From: Pseudomonadota bacterium
GTDB taxonomy: Bacteria > Pseudomonadota > Gammaproteobacteria > Steroidobacterales > Woeseiaceae
Length of the DNA: 40,214 nucleotides
Direction of reading: 5' to 3'
NCBI GenBank assembly: GCA_022567295.1
Contig: JADFHE010000026.1
Location: forward strand, 1 to 40,214
Shown: positions 18,041 to 26,920 of the stretch, piece by piece
How the letters are laid out: each line of letters opens with the position of its first letter
How positions within the stretch are numbered: the stretch's first letter is position 1
Notes under the pieces: generated by a model
Seen by the model: the letters and a program-made list of their open reading frames with translations, nothing else
The model's database searches: none
Told to the model about the DNA's origin: nothing
Made by a program: the position numbers and the translations under genes

Positions 18041-18196
18041 GTTTTCCGTCCTGAATGGGGCAGTGCGAATCGGGAATTCGAAGCGCGCTTGCGACTTTGG
18101 ACAAACCAAACGTATTAATCAAGCAAAACGGCAGTGGGATCGGACAGAATCAGGCCAGTCACGTCATCTTGGGACAGTTGCCTCCCGGCAAGTCAG

Positions 18197-18835
18197 TCAC
18201 ATGCGAAGCTGGCGAAATTCCACTTCTACTTCGCTGTCGAGCCAGATTTCATCGAACATTTTTCCATACAGTTGCGCTACGGCCGGTTCGTAGGTATCAA
18301 CAATGCCTTCCCAGCGATCTGCCCGCAGTCGATACACGAGTGCAATTTCGTCTGCAATGCAGAACGCTTCAGCGTGCGTTCGCAAGTCTTCGCGTACGTG
18401 CCGAAATTCAATGTAAGTGTTCAGGCGGCGCCCCAGATGCACAAAATTGTTACCGTTCTTAACCGCGTGAGTTGGATCGGCAATCAGCACGCGAATACGT
18501 GCGTATGCCTGAGACAAAACCATTCGTTTGATGATCTCGAGAAATTCGGGACTGTCGTATATCCCGGGCTCGAGGTCGTGCGTGAATATGGACACTTTGC
18601 GGGATGACTCGCCAACGACTTCCAGTGCCGCCTGCAGCATTTCTTCGCGGGATGAGATTACCCAGCGTTTCCCTTTTTCGCGCGCCTGTTCCATAGACTG
18701 GGCATAGTACCCGGCGGATGGGGTACCCAGTGCCAACTGCGTCACGTTTTGAAGGAGAGTTTCCTGATGAAAATCATTTGCATCCCGCGTCTTTATTACG
18801 TTTCGCGGAGGTTGCGAAATTAATCCCAACGTCAA
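18197..18835 (-). CDS. Uncharacterised protein, phospholipase D-like fold possible
   Basis: An ORF of 212 codons. The conserved-looking core starts near residue 48 (MEQAREKGKRWVISSREEML) and continues with KVSIFTHDLEPGIYD, ARIRVLIADP, YIEFRHV and EAFCIADEIALVYRL. The alternation of buried strands and helices resembles the PLD superfamily fold, but no H-K-D motif is seen, so catalysis is not predicted. Similar proteins occur in gammaproteobacteria without known function. The start is uncertain: TTG 18835, or ATG 18694 (no clear ribosome site), are both possible. It lies downstream of purB on the same strand. Confidence 0.65.
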   Translation of the reverse strand: MTLGLISQPPRNVIKTRDANDFHQETLLQNVTQLALGTPSAGYYAQSMEQAREKGKRWVISSREEMLQAALEVVGESSRKVSIFTHDLEPGIYDSPEFLEIIKRMVLSQAYARIRVLIADPTHAVKNGNNFVHLGRRLNTYIEFRHVREDLRTHAEAFCIADEIALVYRLRADRWEGIVDTYEPAVAQLYGKMFDEIWLDSEVEVEFRQLRM

Positions 18836-18851
18836 TTTAATTTACATATGG

Positions 18852-18959
18852 TCAGGAATTCTCAGGTATTTCGAATGCGCCGCGCTCGAGCATCCAGCAT
18901 AACAATCCGGCATGCTTTACCGTGTGCACCAGTGATCGGCTGCTGCATATTTCGGCCAT
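18852..18959 (-). CDS. Possible 35-residue protein or gene remnant after purB
   Basis: An ATG-started ORF between purB and the uncharacterised gene, on their strand. The peptide includes VKHAGLLCWMLERGAFEIP, which has a plausible folded-protein composition, and the frame stays open upstream to the purB stop. I cannot name a family. It could be the 3' end of a deleted gene or a real small protein; a random ORF is also possible. Confidence 0.25.
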   Translation of the reverse strand: MAEICSSRSLVHTVKHAGLLCWMLERGAFEIPENS

Positions 18960-18990
18960 TACGCCGGTCGAATGCGGTCCAGCGCGCAGC

Positions 18991-20358
18991 TTAAATATCC
19001 CGCGCCTGTTGGGCAGCAAGCCCGATATAGCTATCCGGTGTGAGGGCGGACAGGCGTTCGATTTCGTCCTTCGGTATGTCCAGCGTCTTAATGAATTCGA
19101 GCAGGATCTCTTTGCTGACCGGCTGGCCGCGTGTCAGTGCCTTGAGTTTTTCATAGGGTTCGGGAATTCCGTAACGGCGCATCACGGTCTGCACCGCTTC
19201 TCCAAGTACTTCCCAGGCGTCGGACACGTCGGCGTTTACAGCGTCGACGTTGACCTGCAATTTGCCCAGACCTGTCAGTAGCGACTGCAGCGCAATAATG
19301 ATGTGTGCTAGTGCCGACCCCAGACTGCGTTGCACGGTCGAGTCGGTCAGGTCGCGCTGCCATCTTGAAATCGGCAGCTTTTCGGCAAAGTGGCCCAGCA
19401 TTGCATTTGCCATGCCGAGATTGCCTTCGGCATTTTCGAAATCGATCGGATTCACTTTGTGTGGCATCGTTGACGAACCAACTTCATTCTTCGCGACCTT
19501 CTGACTGAAATAACCGAGCGACATGTAGCCCCAGATGTCGCGGCTAAAATCGATAAGTATTGTGTTGTAACGCATCAATGCGTGCGAGTACTCCGCAGTC
19601 CAGTCATGTGGTTCGATCTGTGTCGTATAGGGATTCGGCTCGATCCCAAGCGATTCAATAAAGCGATGCGCTATCGCTGGCCAATCGGCGTCGGGATAGG
19701 CGAAGGCATGCGCGTTGTAGTTACCGACGGCACCATTGAACTTGCCGAGGATTTCCACAGCGGAAAACTGTGCTTGTGTCCGATCGAGGCGCGCGATGAC
19801 GTTGGCGATCTCTTTGCCCAGCGTCGTCGGACTGGCCGTTTGCCCGTGTGTACGTGCCAGCATCGGAAGGTCCGCGTTTTCCCTCGCGAGCTTAATGAGC
19901 TTGTTGCGCAGGTCACGCATCCGGGGAATCAGGACGTCCGTCCGCGCCGTGCGCAGCATCAACGCGTAGGACAGATTGTTGATGTCCTCAGACGTACAGC
20001 CAAAATGCAGAAAATCTTTGAGCGCCTGCGTCTCAGGTCCGCTACCGAGCTTTTCCCGGATGAAGTATTCAACGGCTTTGACGTCGTGATTCGTCGTTGC
20101 CTCAATCTTCTTCACGCTTTCGGCATCATCGATCGAGAAGTCGTCAATGATGTAATTCAGAACGTCCTTCATAACCGACGTGAGCGGTGCCAGCTCCGAA
20201 ATGCCAGGTTCGTCGGACAGCCATTGCAACCAACGCACCTCAACCAGCACGCGGAAGCGAATCAGGCCGTATTCGCTGCAGATGTCGCGAAGATCATTGA
20301 CCTTTTCGGCGTAGCGGCCATCGACAGGCGAGAGGGCTCTCAAATTAGAGACCTTCAT
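18991..20358 (-). CDS. purB: Adenylosuccinate lyase
   Basis: Cleaves SAICAR and adenylosuccinate in purine synthesis, releasing fumarate each time. The 455-residue length matches the E. coli enzyme. LSPVDGRYAEKV at the N terminus, FGCTSEDINNLSYALML, ARTHGQTASPTTLGKE (with catalytic His) and the fumarase/aspartase superfamily signature GSSTMPHKVNPIDFENAEGN are all present. It is divergent from fumC, with 133 bases between start codons; the product fumarate is the substrate of that neighbour. Confidence 0.97.
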   Translation of the reverse strand: MKVSNLRALSPVDGRYAEKVNDLRDICSEYGLIRFRVLVEVRWLQWLSDEPGISELAPLTSVMKDVLNYIIDDFSIDDAESVKKIEATTNHDVKAVEYFIREKLGSGPETQALKDFLHFGCTSEDINNLSYALMLRTARTDVLIPRMRDLRNKLIKLARENADLPMLARTHGQTASPTTLGKEIANVIARLDRTQAQFSAVEILGKFNGAVGNYNAHAFAYPDADWPAIAHRFIESLGIEPNPYTTQIEPHDWTAEYSHALMRYNTILIDFSRDIWGYMSLGYFSQKVAKNEVGSSTMPHKVNPIDFENAEGNLGMANAMLGHFAEKLPISRWQRDLTDSTVQRSLGSALAHIIIALQSLLTGLGKLQVNVDAVNADVSDAWEVLGEAVQTVMRRYGIPEPYEKLKALTRGQPVSKEILLEFIKTLDIPKDEIERLSALTPDSYIGLAAQQARDI

Positions 20359-20491
20359 GCACCAGAGCCTTTCATGGGCGAGAGTCTTTTGTGAACCATA
20401 AACCAGTGTAGACTTGCGCGCGCAAAGCGCGAATCATACACGAACTAACCCTTACCAGACGGCGGATTTGCCGTACGGAGCATGCCAGGCA

Positions 20492-21883
20492 ATGAGTGAC
20501 AGGGGATATCGCATCGAGAAGGACAGCATGGGCGAACTTCAGGTCCCGGAAGAGGCACTTTGGGGTGCGCAGACGCAACGCGCCGTCGATAATTTCCCGA
20601 TCTCCGGGCTCCCCATGCCGCGCCAGTTCATCGCCGCACTGGGTCTCGTCAAATGGGCTGCGGCGGGTGCTAATTCTGAGTTGGGACTCCTGAAGAGCGA
20701 CATTGCCGCAGCTATTCAGCAGGCCGCATTGGCAGTGTCTGAGGGCGAGCACGACCAGCACTTTCCGATCGACGTATTTCAGACCGGATCGGGCACCAGT
20801 TCGAATATGAATGCCAATGAAGTCATTTCTCATCTGGCGACTGAGTCGATGGGCGCTGACGTGCATCCGAACGATCACGTCAATATGAGTCAGAGCAGTA
20901 ACGATGTGATACCGACCTGCGTTCATGTGAGCGCCGCGATAGCCATTCATTCGAAGCTGCTACCGGCGCTGGAGCATCTGTCCAAGGTATTGGAAACCAA
21001 AGCGAATGAAACCCGCGATGTTGTCAAGACAGGACGCACTCACTTGATGGATGCCATGCCCGTAACACTCGGGCAGGAACTCGGTGGTTGGCGTGCGCAG
21101 ATCGATCACGGAGCGGAGCGACTGGCGGACACCATGAAGCGCCTCGTAGCACTGGCGCAAGGCGGCACGGCGGTAGGCACTGGTATCAATGCGCACTCCC
21201 GTTTCGGTGAGAAAGTCGCTGTGTTACTCAGCGAGAAGACGGGTATTCCCTTCACCTCGGCGGCGTCAAAATTTGAGGGTCTCAGCAGTCAGGATGCTGC
21301 GGTCGAGACGTCTGGCCAGCTGCGAGTGCTCGCGGTCAGTTTGACAAAGATCAGCAACGATCTGCGCTGGATGAATTCCGGACCGCTGGCCGGCATTGGC
21401 GAGATCGAACTGCCGGCACTGCAGCCTGGCTCGAGCATAATGCCGGGCAAGGTAAATCCTGTCATACCCGAGGCTGTGGCGATGGTCTGTGCTCAAGTCA
21501 TTGGTAACGATGCGACGATCGCGATGGGTGGACAGGCCGGCAACTTCCAGCTTAATGTCATGTTGCCCGTTGTAGCGTACAACCTGCTGCAAAGCATAGA
21601 ACTACTGGCCAACGCCAGCATCTGCCTGGCGGACAAGGCGATCGCGGGCTTCACGGTCAATACCGACAACATCAATCGTGCGCTGGATCGCAACCCGATC
21701 CTCGTAACCGCACTCAATCCGGTCATTGGCTACGAGAAAGGTGCTGCAGTTGCAAAGGCGGCTTACGAGCAGGGGCGGCCCATCAAGGAGGTCGCTCGTG
21801 AGATGACCGACCTGACCGATGAGGAGCTTGACCGGCTACTGGATCCTGCCGAACTCACCGAGGGCGGAATCAAACATCAATAA
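20492..21883 (+). CDS. fumC: Class II fumarate hydratase
   Basis: Iron-independent hydration of fumarate to malate in the TCA cycle. The 463-residue protein from ATG 20492 (GGAG eleven bases upstream) has YRIEKDSMGELQVPEEALWG, TGSGTSSNMNANEV, KTGRTHLMDAMPVTLGQE and the signature GSSIMPGKVNPVIPEA. The longer frame to 20414 adds 26 residues not seen in the family. A NUDIX gene starts four bases after its stop. Confidence 0.97.
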   Translation: MSDRGYRIEKDSMGELQVPEEALWGAQTQRAVDNFPISGLPMPRQFIAALGLVKWAAAGANSELGLLKSDIAAAIQQAALAVSEGEHDQHFPIDVFQTGSGTSSNMNANEVISHLATESMGADVHPNDHVNMSQSSNDVIPTCVHVSAAIAIHSKLLPALEHLSKVLETKANETRDVVKTGRTHLMDAMPVTLGQELGGWRAQIDHGAERLADTMKRLVALAQGGTAVGTGINAHSRFGEKVAVLLSEKTGIPFTSAASKFEGLSSQDAAVETSGQLRVLAVSLTKISNDLRWMNSGPLAGIGEIELPALQPGSSIMPGKVNPVIPEAVAMVCAQVIGNDATIAMGGQAGNFQLNVMLPVVAYNLLQSIELLANASICLADKAIAGFTVNTDNINRALDRNPILVTALNPVIGYEKGAAVAKAAYEQGRPIKEVAREMTDLTDEELDRLLDPAELTEGGIKHQ

Positions 21884-21887
21884 CAGC

Positions 21888-22508
21888 GTGATTCTTACGT
21901 TGGATCACATCCGGCAGCGCCTTGCTGGCACCCGGTTGCCGTCAAATCCTGTCGATATTGTCATGCCGCCCGGCAGCTCACGTTGGCCCGAGCCCATGCG
22001 CGAGCAATTATCAGGCACATTGAAACCGGCCGGCGTGTTGGTGCCCATCATCGAGCATGGCGCAGAGCTATCGGTGCTGTTGACACAGCGATCGGCGGAA
22101 CTAAAGCATCATGCGGGTCAGGTGAGTTTTCCGGGCGGTCGTATGGAGGAGCACGATGCGAACGTTGAGGCTACGGCGTTACGTGAAACCGCGGAAGAGA
22201 TCGGTATAGAGGCACATGACGTTTCCGTTTTGGGCTACTTGCAAACGATGCCGACCATTACGGGCTACGCCGTAACACCCGTGGTCGGCTTGGTGTCCTC
22301 GACTGTGGAGCTGAAAATTGATCCAACCGAGGTCGAATATACTTTTGAGGTGCCATTGTCGTATCTCCTGGACAGGAAGAACGACGTACGCTCTGAGTGG
22401 GAGGCGCACGGTCGCAAGGTGCCCATGGTCGAATTTCATTGGGAAGACGAGCGTATCTGGGGCGCCACAGCGTTTATGATTTTATCGCTACGTAAAATAC
22501 TTGTATAA
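21888..22508 (+). CDS. NUDIX coenzyme A pyrophosphatase
   Basis: A 206-residue NUDIX hydrolase. The motif LLTQRSAELKHHAGQVSFPG (about 64-83) is the hallmark of the NudL/PCD1 CoA-diphosphatase group, followed by the NUDIX box GGRMEEHDANVEATALRETA plus EEIGI. It is predicted to split CoA into 4'-phosphopantetheine and adenosine 3',5'-bisphosphate. I chose GTG 21888, four bases after the fumC stop; the frame extends into fumC but that part has no conservation. mazG follows 9 bases later, giving two house-cleaning nucleotide hydrolases in a row. Confidence 0.9.
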   Translation: MILTLDHIRQRLAGTRLPSNPVDIVMPPGSSRWPEPMREQLSGTLKPAGVLVPIIEHGAELSVLLTQRSAELKHHAGQVSFPGGRMEEHDANVEATALRETAEEIGIEAHDVSVLGYLQTMPTITGYAVTPVVGLVSSTVELKIDPTEVEYTFEVPLSYLLDRKNDVRSEWEAHGRKVPMVEFHWEDERIWGATAFMILSLRKILV

Positions 22509-22517
22509 CAATTAGTT

Positions 22518-23297
22518 ATGAGTGAAATACAGAAATTACTTGAGGTTATGGTCAGCCTCCGTGACCGTGAGAACGGCTGTCCCTGGGATGCAAAGCAAGA
22601 TTTCAAAACGATTGCTCCGTTCACCGTTGAGGAGGCCTACGAGGTTGCCGATGCGATAGAACGGCAGGATATGGACGGCCTTCGTGACGAACTCGGCGAT
22701 CTGTTGTTCCAGGTTGTGTTCCATGCCCGGATGGCCGAGGAGGCCGGTTACTTTGACTTCGGCGATGTAGCAGCCGGCATATCGGACAAGATGATTCGTC
22801 GGCATCCGCACGTCTTTGGCGATGCAGCAGAACGGGCCGATGGCAAGCGAGACGGCAGCTGGGAGGCGATAAAAGAGCTTGAGCGTTCCGAGGCCGGTGA
22901 CAGTAGCGCATTGGCGGGTGTGGCAAGGGCGCTACCCGCGCTAAAGCGAGCACAGAAGCTGGGCAGTCGGGCGAATCGTGTCGGCTTCGACTGGCCGGAC
23001 CGGCACGGTGTTCGAGAAAAGATCCGCGAGGAACTCGATGAACTCGAGCAGGCCGTTGGCACACGCGAGCCGGACAGCATGGAAGAGGAGTTTGGCGACG
23101 TTCTGTTCGCCGTGGTCAATCTGGCCCGGCACCTTGATATCGATCCGGAAAAGGCTCTGACCGGCGCCAATTATAAGTTTGAGCGCCGATTTCGGGAGAT
23201 GGAGCGGAAGATTGCGGCCAGCAACAAGCGTTTCCAGGACTTCAACATGGAGTCCCTCGACAAACTATGGCGTAAGGCCAAGAAACGGGTCGGATAG
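22518..23297 (+). CDS. mazG: Nucleoside triphosphate pyrophosphohydrolase MazG
   Basis: Hydrolyses NTPs/dNTPs to monophosphates; in E. coli it also lowers ppGpp. The 259 residues contain two MazG repeats. The first has CPWDAKQDFKTIAPFTVEEA with the metal motif E-x-x-E...E-x-x-D (DELGDLLFQVVFHA); the second has FDWPD, EELDELEQA and EEEFGDVLFAVVNLAR. It is the third gene of fumC-NUDIX-mazG. A stem-loop follows its stop. Confidence 0.95.
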   Translation: MSEIQKLLEVMVSLRDRENGCPWDAKQDFKTIAPFTVEEAYEVADAIERQDMDGLRDELGDLLFQVVFHARMAEEAGYFDFGDVAAGISDKMIRRHPHVFGDAAERADGKRDGSWEAIKELERSEAGDSSALAGVARALPALKRAQKLGSRANRVGFDWPDRHGVREKIREELDELEQAVGTREPDSMEEEFGDVLFAVVNLARHLDIDPEKALTGANYKFERRFREMERKIAASNKRFQDFNMESLDKLWRKAKKRVG

Positions 23298-23307
23298 CCA
23301 TTCAGGC

Positions 23308-23327
23308 GCGGTTCATTGGCGAACCGC
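23308..23327 (+). terminator. Stem-loop after mazG
   Basis: GCGGTTC (23308-23314) and GAACCGC (23321-23327) form a perfect 7-bp stem with a six-base loop, 10 bases after the mazG stop. The downstream sequence is not a T tract, so it may be a weak terminator or an mRNA-stabilising hairpin. Confidence 0.4.
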
Positions 23328-23382
23328 TAATCTTATCCCCAGGCTGGTAAAAGGCCAGCGATAGAACACAAGGACAGGACCA

Positions 23383-23955
23383 ATGAATAGCAAACAGAAA
23401 CTCGCAGCCCTGGCGTCCGCAGCGATGCTGTTCGGAATTTCAGCTACTGCATACGCCGACCATGACGATCGATCCTACGGCAGCAATAATGGGGCGATTT
23501 ACGATTACGCCCAGGTCATCTCCAGCCAGCCGATCGTCAACTACGTGACTGTGAAGACACCGGTGCGTGAGTGCTGGGAAGAAATGCAGTACTACACCGT
23601 GGATCGCCATGCGGGCCACAGGGCGGGTGGGACTCTCTTCGGCGCCATCGTCGGTGGCGTTATCGGGCACCAGTTTGGCAGCGGTCACGGTAATGACGCG
23701 GCAACAATTGCCGGTTCACTCATTGGCGCCGCAATCGGCAACGACATAGCCTGGAAACGTCATAGTCAATACGCTGTCGAGCGCCACGCGCGCCCGGTAG
23801 AGCGATGCAAGACGACCTACCGCGAGCATCGCGAGGAGCGCATCGATGGTTATCGCGTGACTTACCGTTACAACGGTCAAAAATACGTCACTGAAATGCC
23901 GTATGACCCGGGCCAGCAGTTGCGGGTTCGTGTCGACATCCGGCCGGCCAGGTAG
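23383..23955 (+). CDS. Glycine-zipper 2TM-domain envelope protein
   Basis: A 190-residue protein with a Sec signal peptide (LAALASAAMLFGISATAYA, cleavage about residue 26) and no lipobox. The middle contains a 17-kDa-antigen type glycine zipper: GGTLFGAIVGGVIGHQFGSG then AATIAGSLIGAAIGNDIA (about 82-125), two short hydrophobic helices with Gly every fourth residue. Flanking paired cysteines and a C-terminal beta-rich segment (YRVTYRYNGQKYVTEMPYDP) are typical. Such proteins sit in the outer membrane or periplasm with a structural or stress role. AGGACAGGA precedes the ATG. It is followed by an envelope-related gene and a two-component pair. Confidence 0.8.
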   Translation: MNSKQKLAALASAAMLFGISATAYADHDDRSYGSNNGAIYDYAQVISSQPIVNYVTVKTPVRECWEEMQYYTVDRHAGHRAGGTLFGAIVGGVIGHQFGSGHGNDAATIAGSLIGAAIGNDIAWKRHSQYAVERHARPVERCKTTYREHREERIDGYRVTYRYNGQKYVTEMPYDPGQQLRVRVDIRPAR

Positions 23956-24018
23956 GCTGCAGGGCTTGATGTGATGCGCTTCGTTGCAATCAGCCTGTTG
24001 TCATACGACACTTGGCGT

Positions 24019-24327
24019 ATGCGATGGCTACTGACAGTGCTGATGTTTGCCGCCGCGGCCTTCCTGCCGGGGCAGGCGAACGCCTTTGACCTCGAAGAGT
24101 CGCTCAGGCAGCAGCACGTCCAGTATCGGGGAGCGACTGATTATCGGGTTGCTCAAGCCGACGGAATGTCCCTTTCCCAGGCGATCGAATCGGTACGCAG
24201 ACGAACCGGCGGCAAGGTTGTCAGCGCAGTGACGAGAGTGCAGGGCGGTCGCGAAGTGCACCACATCAAGGTTCTCACCAAGGACGGCAAGGTCAAGACG
24301 CACAAGGTCAATGGCCGGCGCCGCTAA
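24019..24327 (+). CDS. Exported PepSY-like small protein
   Basis: A 102-residue protein from ATG 24019 with a signal peptide (MRWLLTVLMFAAAAFLPGQA) and a mature domain, LSQAIESVRRRTGGKVVSAV followed by VHHIKVLTKDGKVKTHKV, that matches the PepSY pattern (helix with R-x-x-x-G-G-K-V followed by strands). A start at 23974 would add 15 residues before the signal. It sits 20 bases before the PhoP-like regulator. PepSY proteins are common just upstream of PhoPQ-type systems, where they probably act as periplasmic partners or targets. Confidence 0.7.
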   Translation: MRWLLTVLMFAAAAFLPGQANAFDLEESLRQQHVQYRGATDYRVAQADGMSLSQAIESVRRRTGGKVVSAVTRVQGGREVHHIKVLTKDGKVKTHKVNGRRR

Positions 24328-24347
24328 CCCTGATTGGGGACGGGAAC

Positions 24348-25034
24348 ATGCGACTACTGGTAATTGAAGATGATGTGACATTGCGCGAATCACTCGCGCA
24401 GAAGCTTGTCGACGCAGGCTTTGCCGTAGAGCAGGCAGCGGACGGCAGGGAAGGCCTGTACTTCGCTCAGGAATACCCCATAGATCTCGCAATCATTGAC
24501 CTCGGTCTGCCGGAGATATCGGGGCTCGACATCATTCGCCAGGTGCGGGCTGACGGTAAGACCTATCCCATTCTCATTCTCACGGCTCGTGACCGTTGGG
24601 AAGACAAGGTCGATGGGCTGGGTGCGGGAGCAGACGATTACGTAGTGAAACCGTTTCATTTCGAGGAGGTGAGCGCGCGGGTCCATGCGCTGTTGCGGCG
24701 CAGCGGCGGTTGGGCGACATCGATACTCGCAGCCGATCCAGTGTCGCTCGACATGTCGCGCCAGGAACTTACTGTCAGTGACGAGGTGATCGAACTGACC
24801 AGTTTTGAGTATAAGATCATCGAGTATCTGATGATTCGTGCCGGTCAGGTCATATCCAAAGCCGAACTAACGGATCGCCTCTACGATCAGGATTTCGAGC
24901 GCGACAGCAACGTGATCGAAGTATTTATCGGCCGGCTGCGAAAGAAAATGGATCCGGATAGCAATATCAATCCCATCGAAACGCTACGCGGCCGCGGCTA
25001 TCGCTTCGCGCTGGAGCGTAATCAGTCGGGTTGA
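24348..25034 (+). CDS. OmpR/PhoP-family response regulator
   Basis: A 228-residue two-domain regulator. The receiver (1-115) has the acidic pair D8/D9, phospho-acceptor D51 (IIDLGLP), T79 and K101 (VVKPF). The C-terminal winged helix includes LTSFEYKIIEYLM and VIEVFIGRLRKKM, ending in TLRGRGYRF. Overall it is most like PhoP of gammaproteobacteria. The kinase begins 17 bases downstream. Target genes are unknown; the preceding PepSY-like gene is a candidate. Confidence 0.9.
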   Translation: MRLLVIEDDVTLRESLAQKLVDAGFAVEQAADGREGLYFAQEYPIDLAIIDLGLPEISGLDIIRQVRADGKTYPILILTARDRWEDKVDGLGAGADDYVVKPFHFEEVSARVHALLRRSGGWATSILAADPVSLDMSRQELTVSDEVIELTSFEYKIIEYLMIRAGQVISKAELTDRLYDQDFERDSNVIEVFIGRLRKKMDPDSNINPIETLRGRGYRFALERNQSG

Positions 25035-25051
25035 CCTTGACGGAGTACTAG

Positions 25052-26434
25052 ATGTATTCACTGAGCAGCCGGCTTCTGATCTCTGTCAGTGTGCTGCTGC
25101 TGTTGTTCTTCGGTGTCACGATTGCGGTCCTCGATTCGGCATTTACTGAAGCGGGAGAGCAGGCCCGCCGCGACATTCTCGATGGTCACCTCGTTGCCCT
25201 GCTGGCAGCGGCGGAACCCGACGACAACGCGGAATTGGCGCTGCCGGCGCGTCTCGGAGAGCCGCGTTTCGGGCAAATCGGTTCCGGACTGTACGGTGAA
25301 TTGCGCAACGACAGTGGTGTGATTATCTGGCGTTCCAAATCGGTACTGGGCCTGAATATTCCGGGAGACGTTGTTCCCGAACTCGGCAACCAGTTGTTCA
25401 CGCGCGGGTCATTGATGGATGACACGCCATTGTTGACATTGAGTCTGGCCGTCGATTGGGAGTTCGATGATGGTAGTTCGAAATCCTATGTCTTCAAAGT
25501 TGCGGAGAGCCTGGATTCATTCAATGCTCAGGTTGCCGAATTTCGTGGTCAATTATTCGGCTGGTTTGGGGCCGTCGCGGCAACGATGTTGCTGGCTTTT
25601 TCCTTCTTGTTGCGCGGGCTCATGAAGCCATTGCGCAAGATAGAAGCGGAAATCGGTGAAATAGAAATGGGCCATCGCGTGTCACTCTCAAATCAATTTC
25701 CGACGGAGTTGACTGGTGTCGCTCGGAACATGAATCTCCTGATCGAAAGTGAACGCGCGCGATCTGATCGCTATCGGCATACGCTCGACAACCTCGCGCA
25801 CAGTTTGAAGACGCCACTTGCTGGAATGCGGGCACTGCTCGGTGGCAAGCGAAGTCAAGATTTTGGTGAACGCTTAAACGATCAGATTGATCGCATGGAC
25901 GAGATCGTGCGTTACCAGCTGCGAAAACCGGCGGCAGTGGCCGCGGAAAATCTCGTACTGCAATCCGTGCAGGTTGAAAATGAAGTAGAACGCTTGATCG
26001 ACGGGTTGAGAAAGGTTTATCACGAGAAAGCGCCGCAGTTCGATGTGAGCATTGACCGTGGCATGCAATTTCGCGGCGATACCGGTGACTTTCTCGAGTT
26101 GGCCGGCAATTTGCTCGATAACGCGTGTAAATGGTGCGAACAGAGGGTACGGATCAGCGTAGTGCCCTCCATCGGCGGGCAGGCAATAGCGAGTGGCATG
26201 GTGTTGTCAGTGTCGGACGACGGGCCCGGAATACCGCAGGATGCGGCCGATGCGTTGCTACAACGCGGCATGCGTCTCGATGAGTCCACTCCCGGGCATG
26301 GCATCGGCCTCGCTGTGGTGAAGGACATTGCCCATTCATACGGTGGGCAGTTGTCGATTCAAAAGTCGAAACTCGGCGGCGCAGAGATTACAGTTTCAAT
26401 TCCGCCGGTTGCAACGACACAGCAGACTGCCTGA
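25052..26434 (+). CDS. PhoQ-like sensor histidine kinase
   Basis: A 460-residue membrane kinase with TM1 at about 8-27, a periplasmic sensor region of about 140 residues, TM2 at about 170-190 and a HAMP linker. The H box LAHSLKTPLAGMRALL has H250 as phospho-acceptor. The ATPase part has the N box ELAGNLLDNACKW, G1 SDDGPGIPQDAA and G2 GHGIGLAVVKDIAHSYGG. The periplasmic region is acidic (EPDDNAELA), which in PhoQ is linked to divalent cation or cationic-peptide sensing, though the ligand is not proven here. Confidence 0.9.
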   Translation: MYSLSSRLLISVSVLLLLFFGVTIAVLDSAFTEAGEQARRDILDGHLVALLAAAEPDDNAELALPARLGEPRFGQIGSGLYGELRNDSGVIIWRSKSVLGLNIPGDVVPELGNQLFTRGSLMDDTPLLTLSLAVDWEFDDGSSKSYVFKVAESLDSFNAQVAEFRGQLFGWFGAVAATMLLAFSFLLRGLMKPLRKIEAEIGEIEMGHRVSLSNQFPTELTGVARNMNLLIESERARSDRYRHTLDNLAHSLKTPLAGMRALLGGKRSQDFGERLNDQIDRMDEIVRYQLRKPAAVAAENLVLQSVQVENEVERLIDGLRKVYHEKAPQFDVSIDRGMQFRGDTGDFLELAGNLLDNACKWCEQRVRISVVPSIGGQAIASGMVLSVSDDGPGIPQDAADALLQRGMRLDESTPGHGIGLAVVKDIAHSYGGQLSIQKSKLGGAEITVSIPPVATTQQTA

Positions 26435-26437
26435 GCA

Positions 26438-26920
26438 ATGCAGATACGCTTTATTACTACCGGCGGCACGATAGACAAGATTTACTTTGATGCGTTCAGT
26501 CAATTCGAGGTAGGTGAATCGGTCGTACAGCACATCCTGACCGACGGTCGCGTCGATTTCGAATACGATGTGATTTCTCTGTTCCAGAAGGACAGCCTGG
26601 AAATCGACGACGAAGATCGAACAGTCTTGCATGATTTCATTGCGAAGGACGATGCGACGCATTACATCATCACGCACGGTACAGACACGATGGCGGAAAC
26701 CGCCGCTGCATTGAGCGATCTGGATGGCCGGACGATCGTATTGACCGGGGCGCTGACACCAGCGAGATTTAAGACCACGGATGCCGTCTTCAATGTAGGT
26801 ATGGCCGTCGCGGCCGTGCGGGTCGCGGAGCCTGGCGTCTACATCGCAATGAGTGGGCAGGTGTTTGAAGCCGGCGCAGTCCGTAAAAACCGCGCCAAAA
26901 ATCGATTCGAACCCCTGTAG
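26438..26920 (+). CDS. Single-domain asparaginase-like protein
   Basis: A 160-residue protein equal to only the N-terminal domain of type I/II L-asparaginases (usual length about 330). It retains both threonine motifs, TTGGTID (7-13) and ITHGTDTMAETA (about 78-89), plus VLTGALTPARFK (about 101-112), which contributes the catalytic lysine region. The C-terminal domain that completes the dimer interface is absent, yet the frame ends cleanly, and short forms like this exist in other proteobacteria. Amidase activity is therefore possible but unproven. It starts three bases after the kinase stop, so it is part of the two-component operon. Its stop codon lies within the inverted end of the hairpin element that follows. 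Confidence 0.75.
   Translation: MQIRFITTGGTIDKIYFDAFSQFEVGESVVQHILTDGRVDFEYDVISLFQKDSLEIDDEDRTVLHDFIAKDDATHYIITHGTDTMAETAAALSDLDGRTIVLTGALTPARFKTTDAVFNVGMAVAAVRVAEPGVYIAMSGQVFEAGAVRKNRAKNRFEPL

Noticed and set aside
18041-18196. Cobalamin riboswitch upstream of the TonB receptor
   Set aside because: The B12-box and the conserved core elements are not present; only isolated CACTG words occur.
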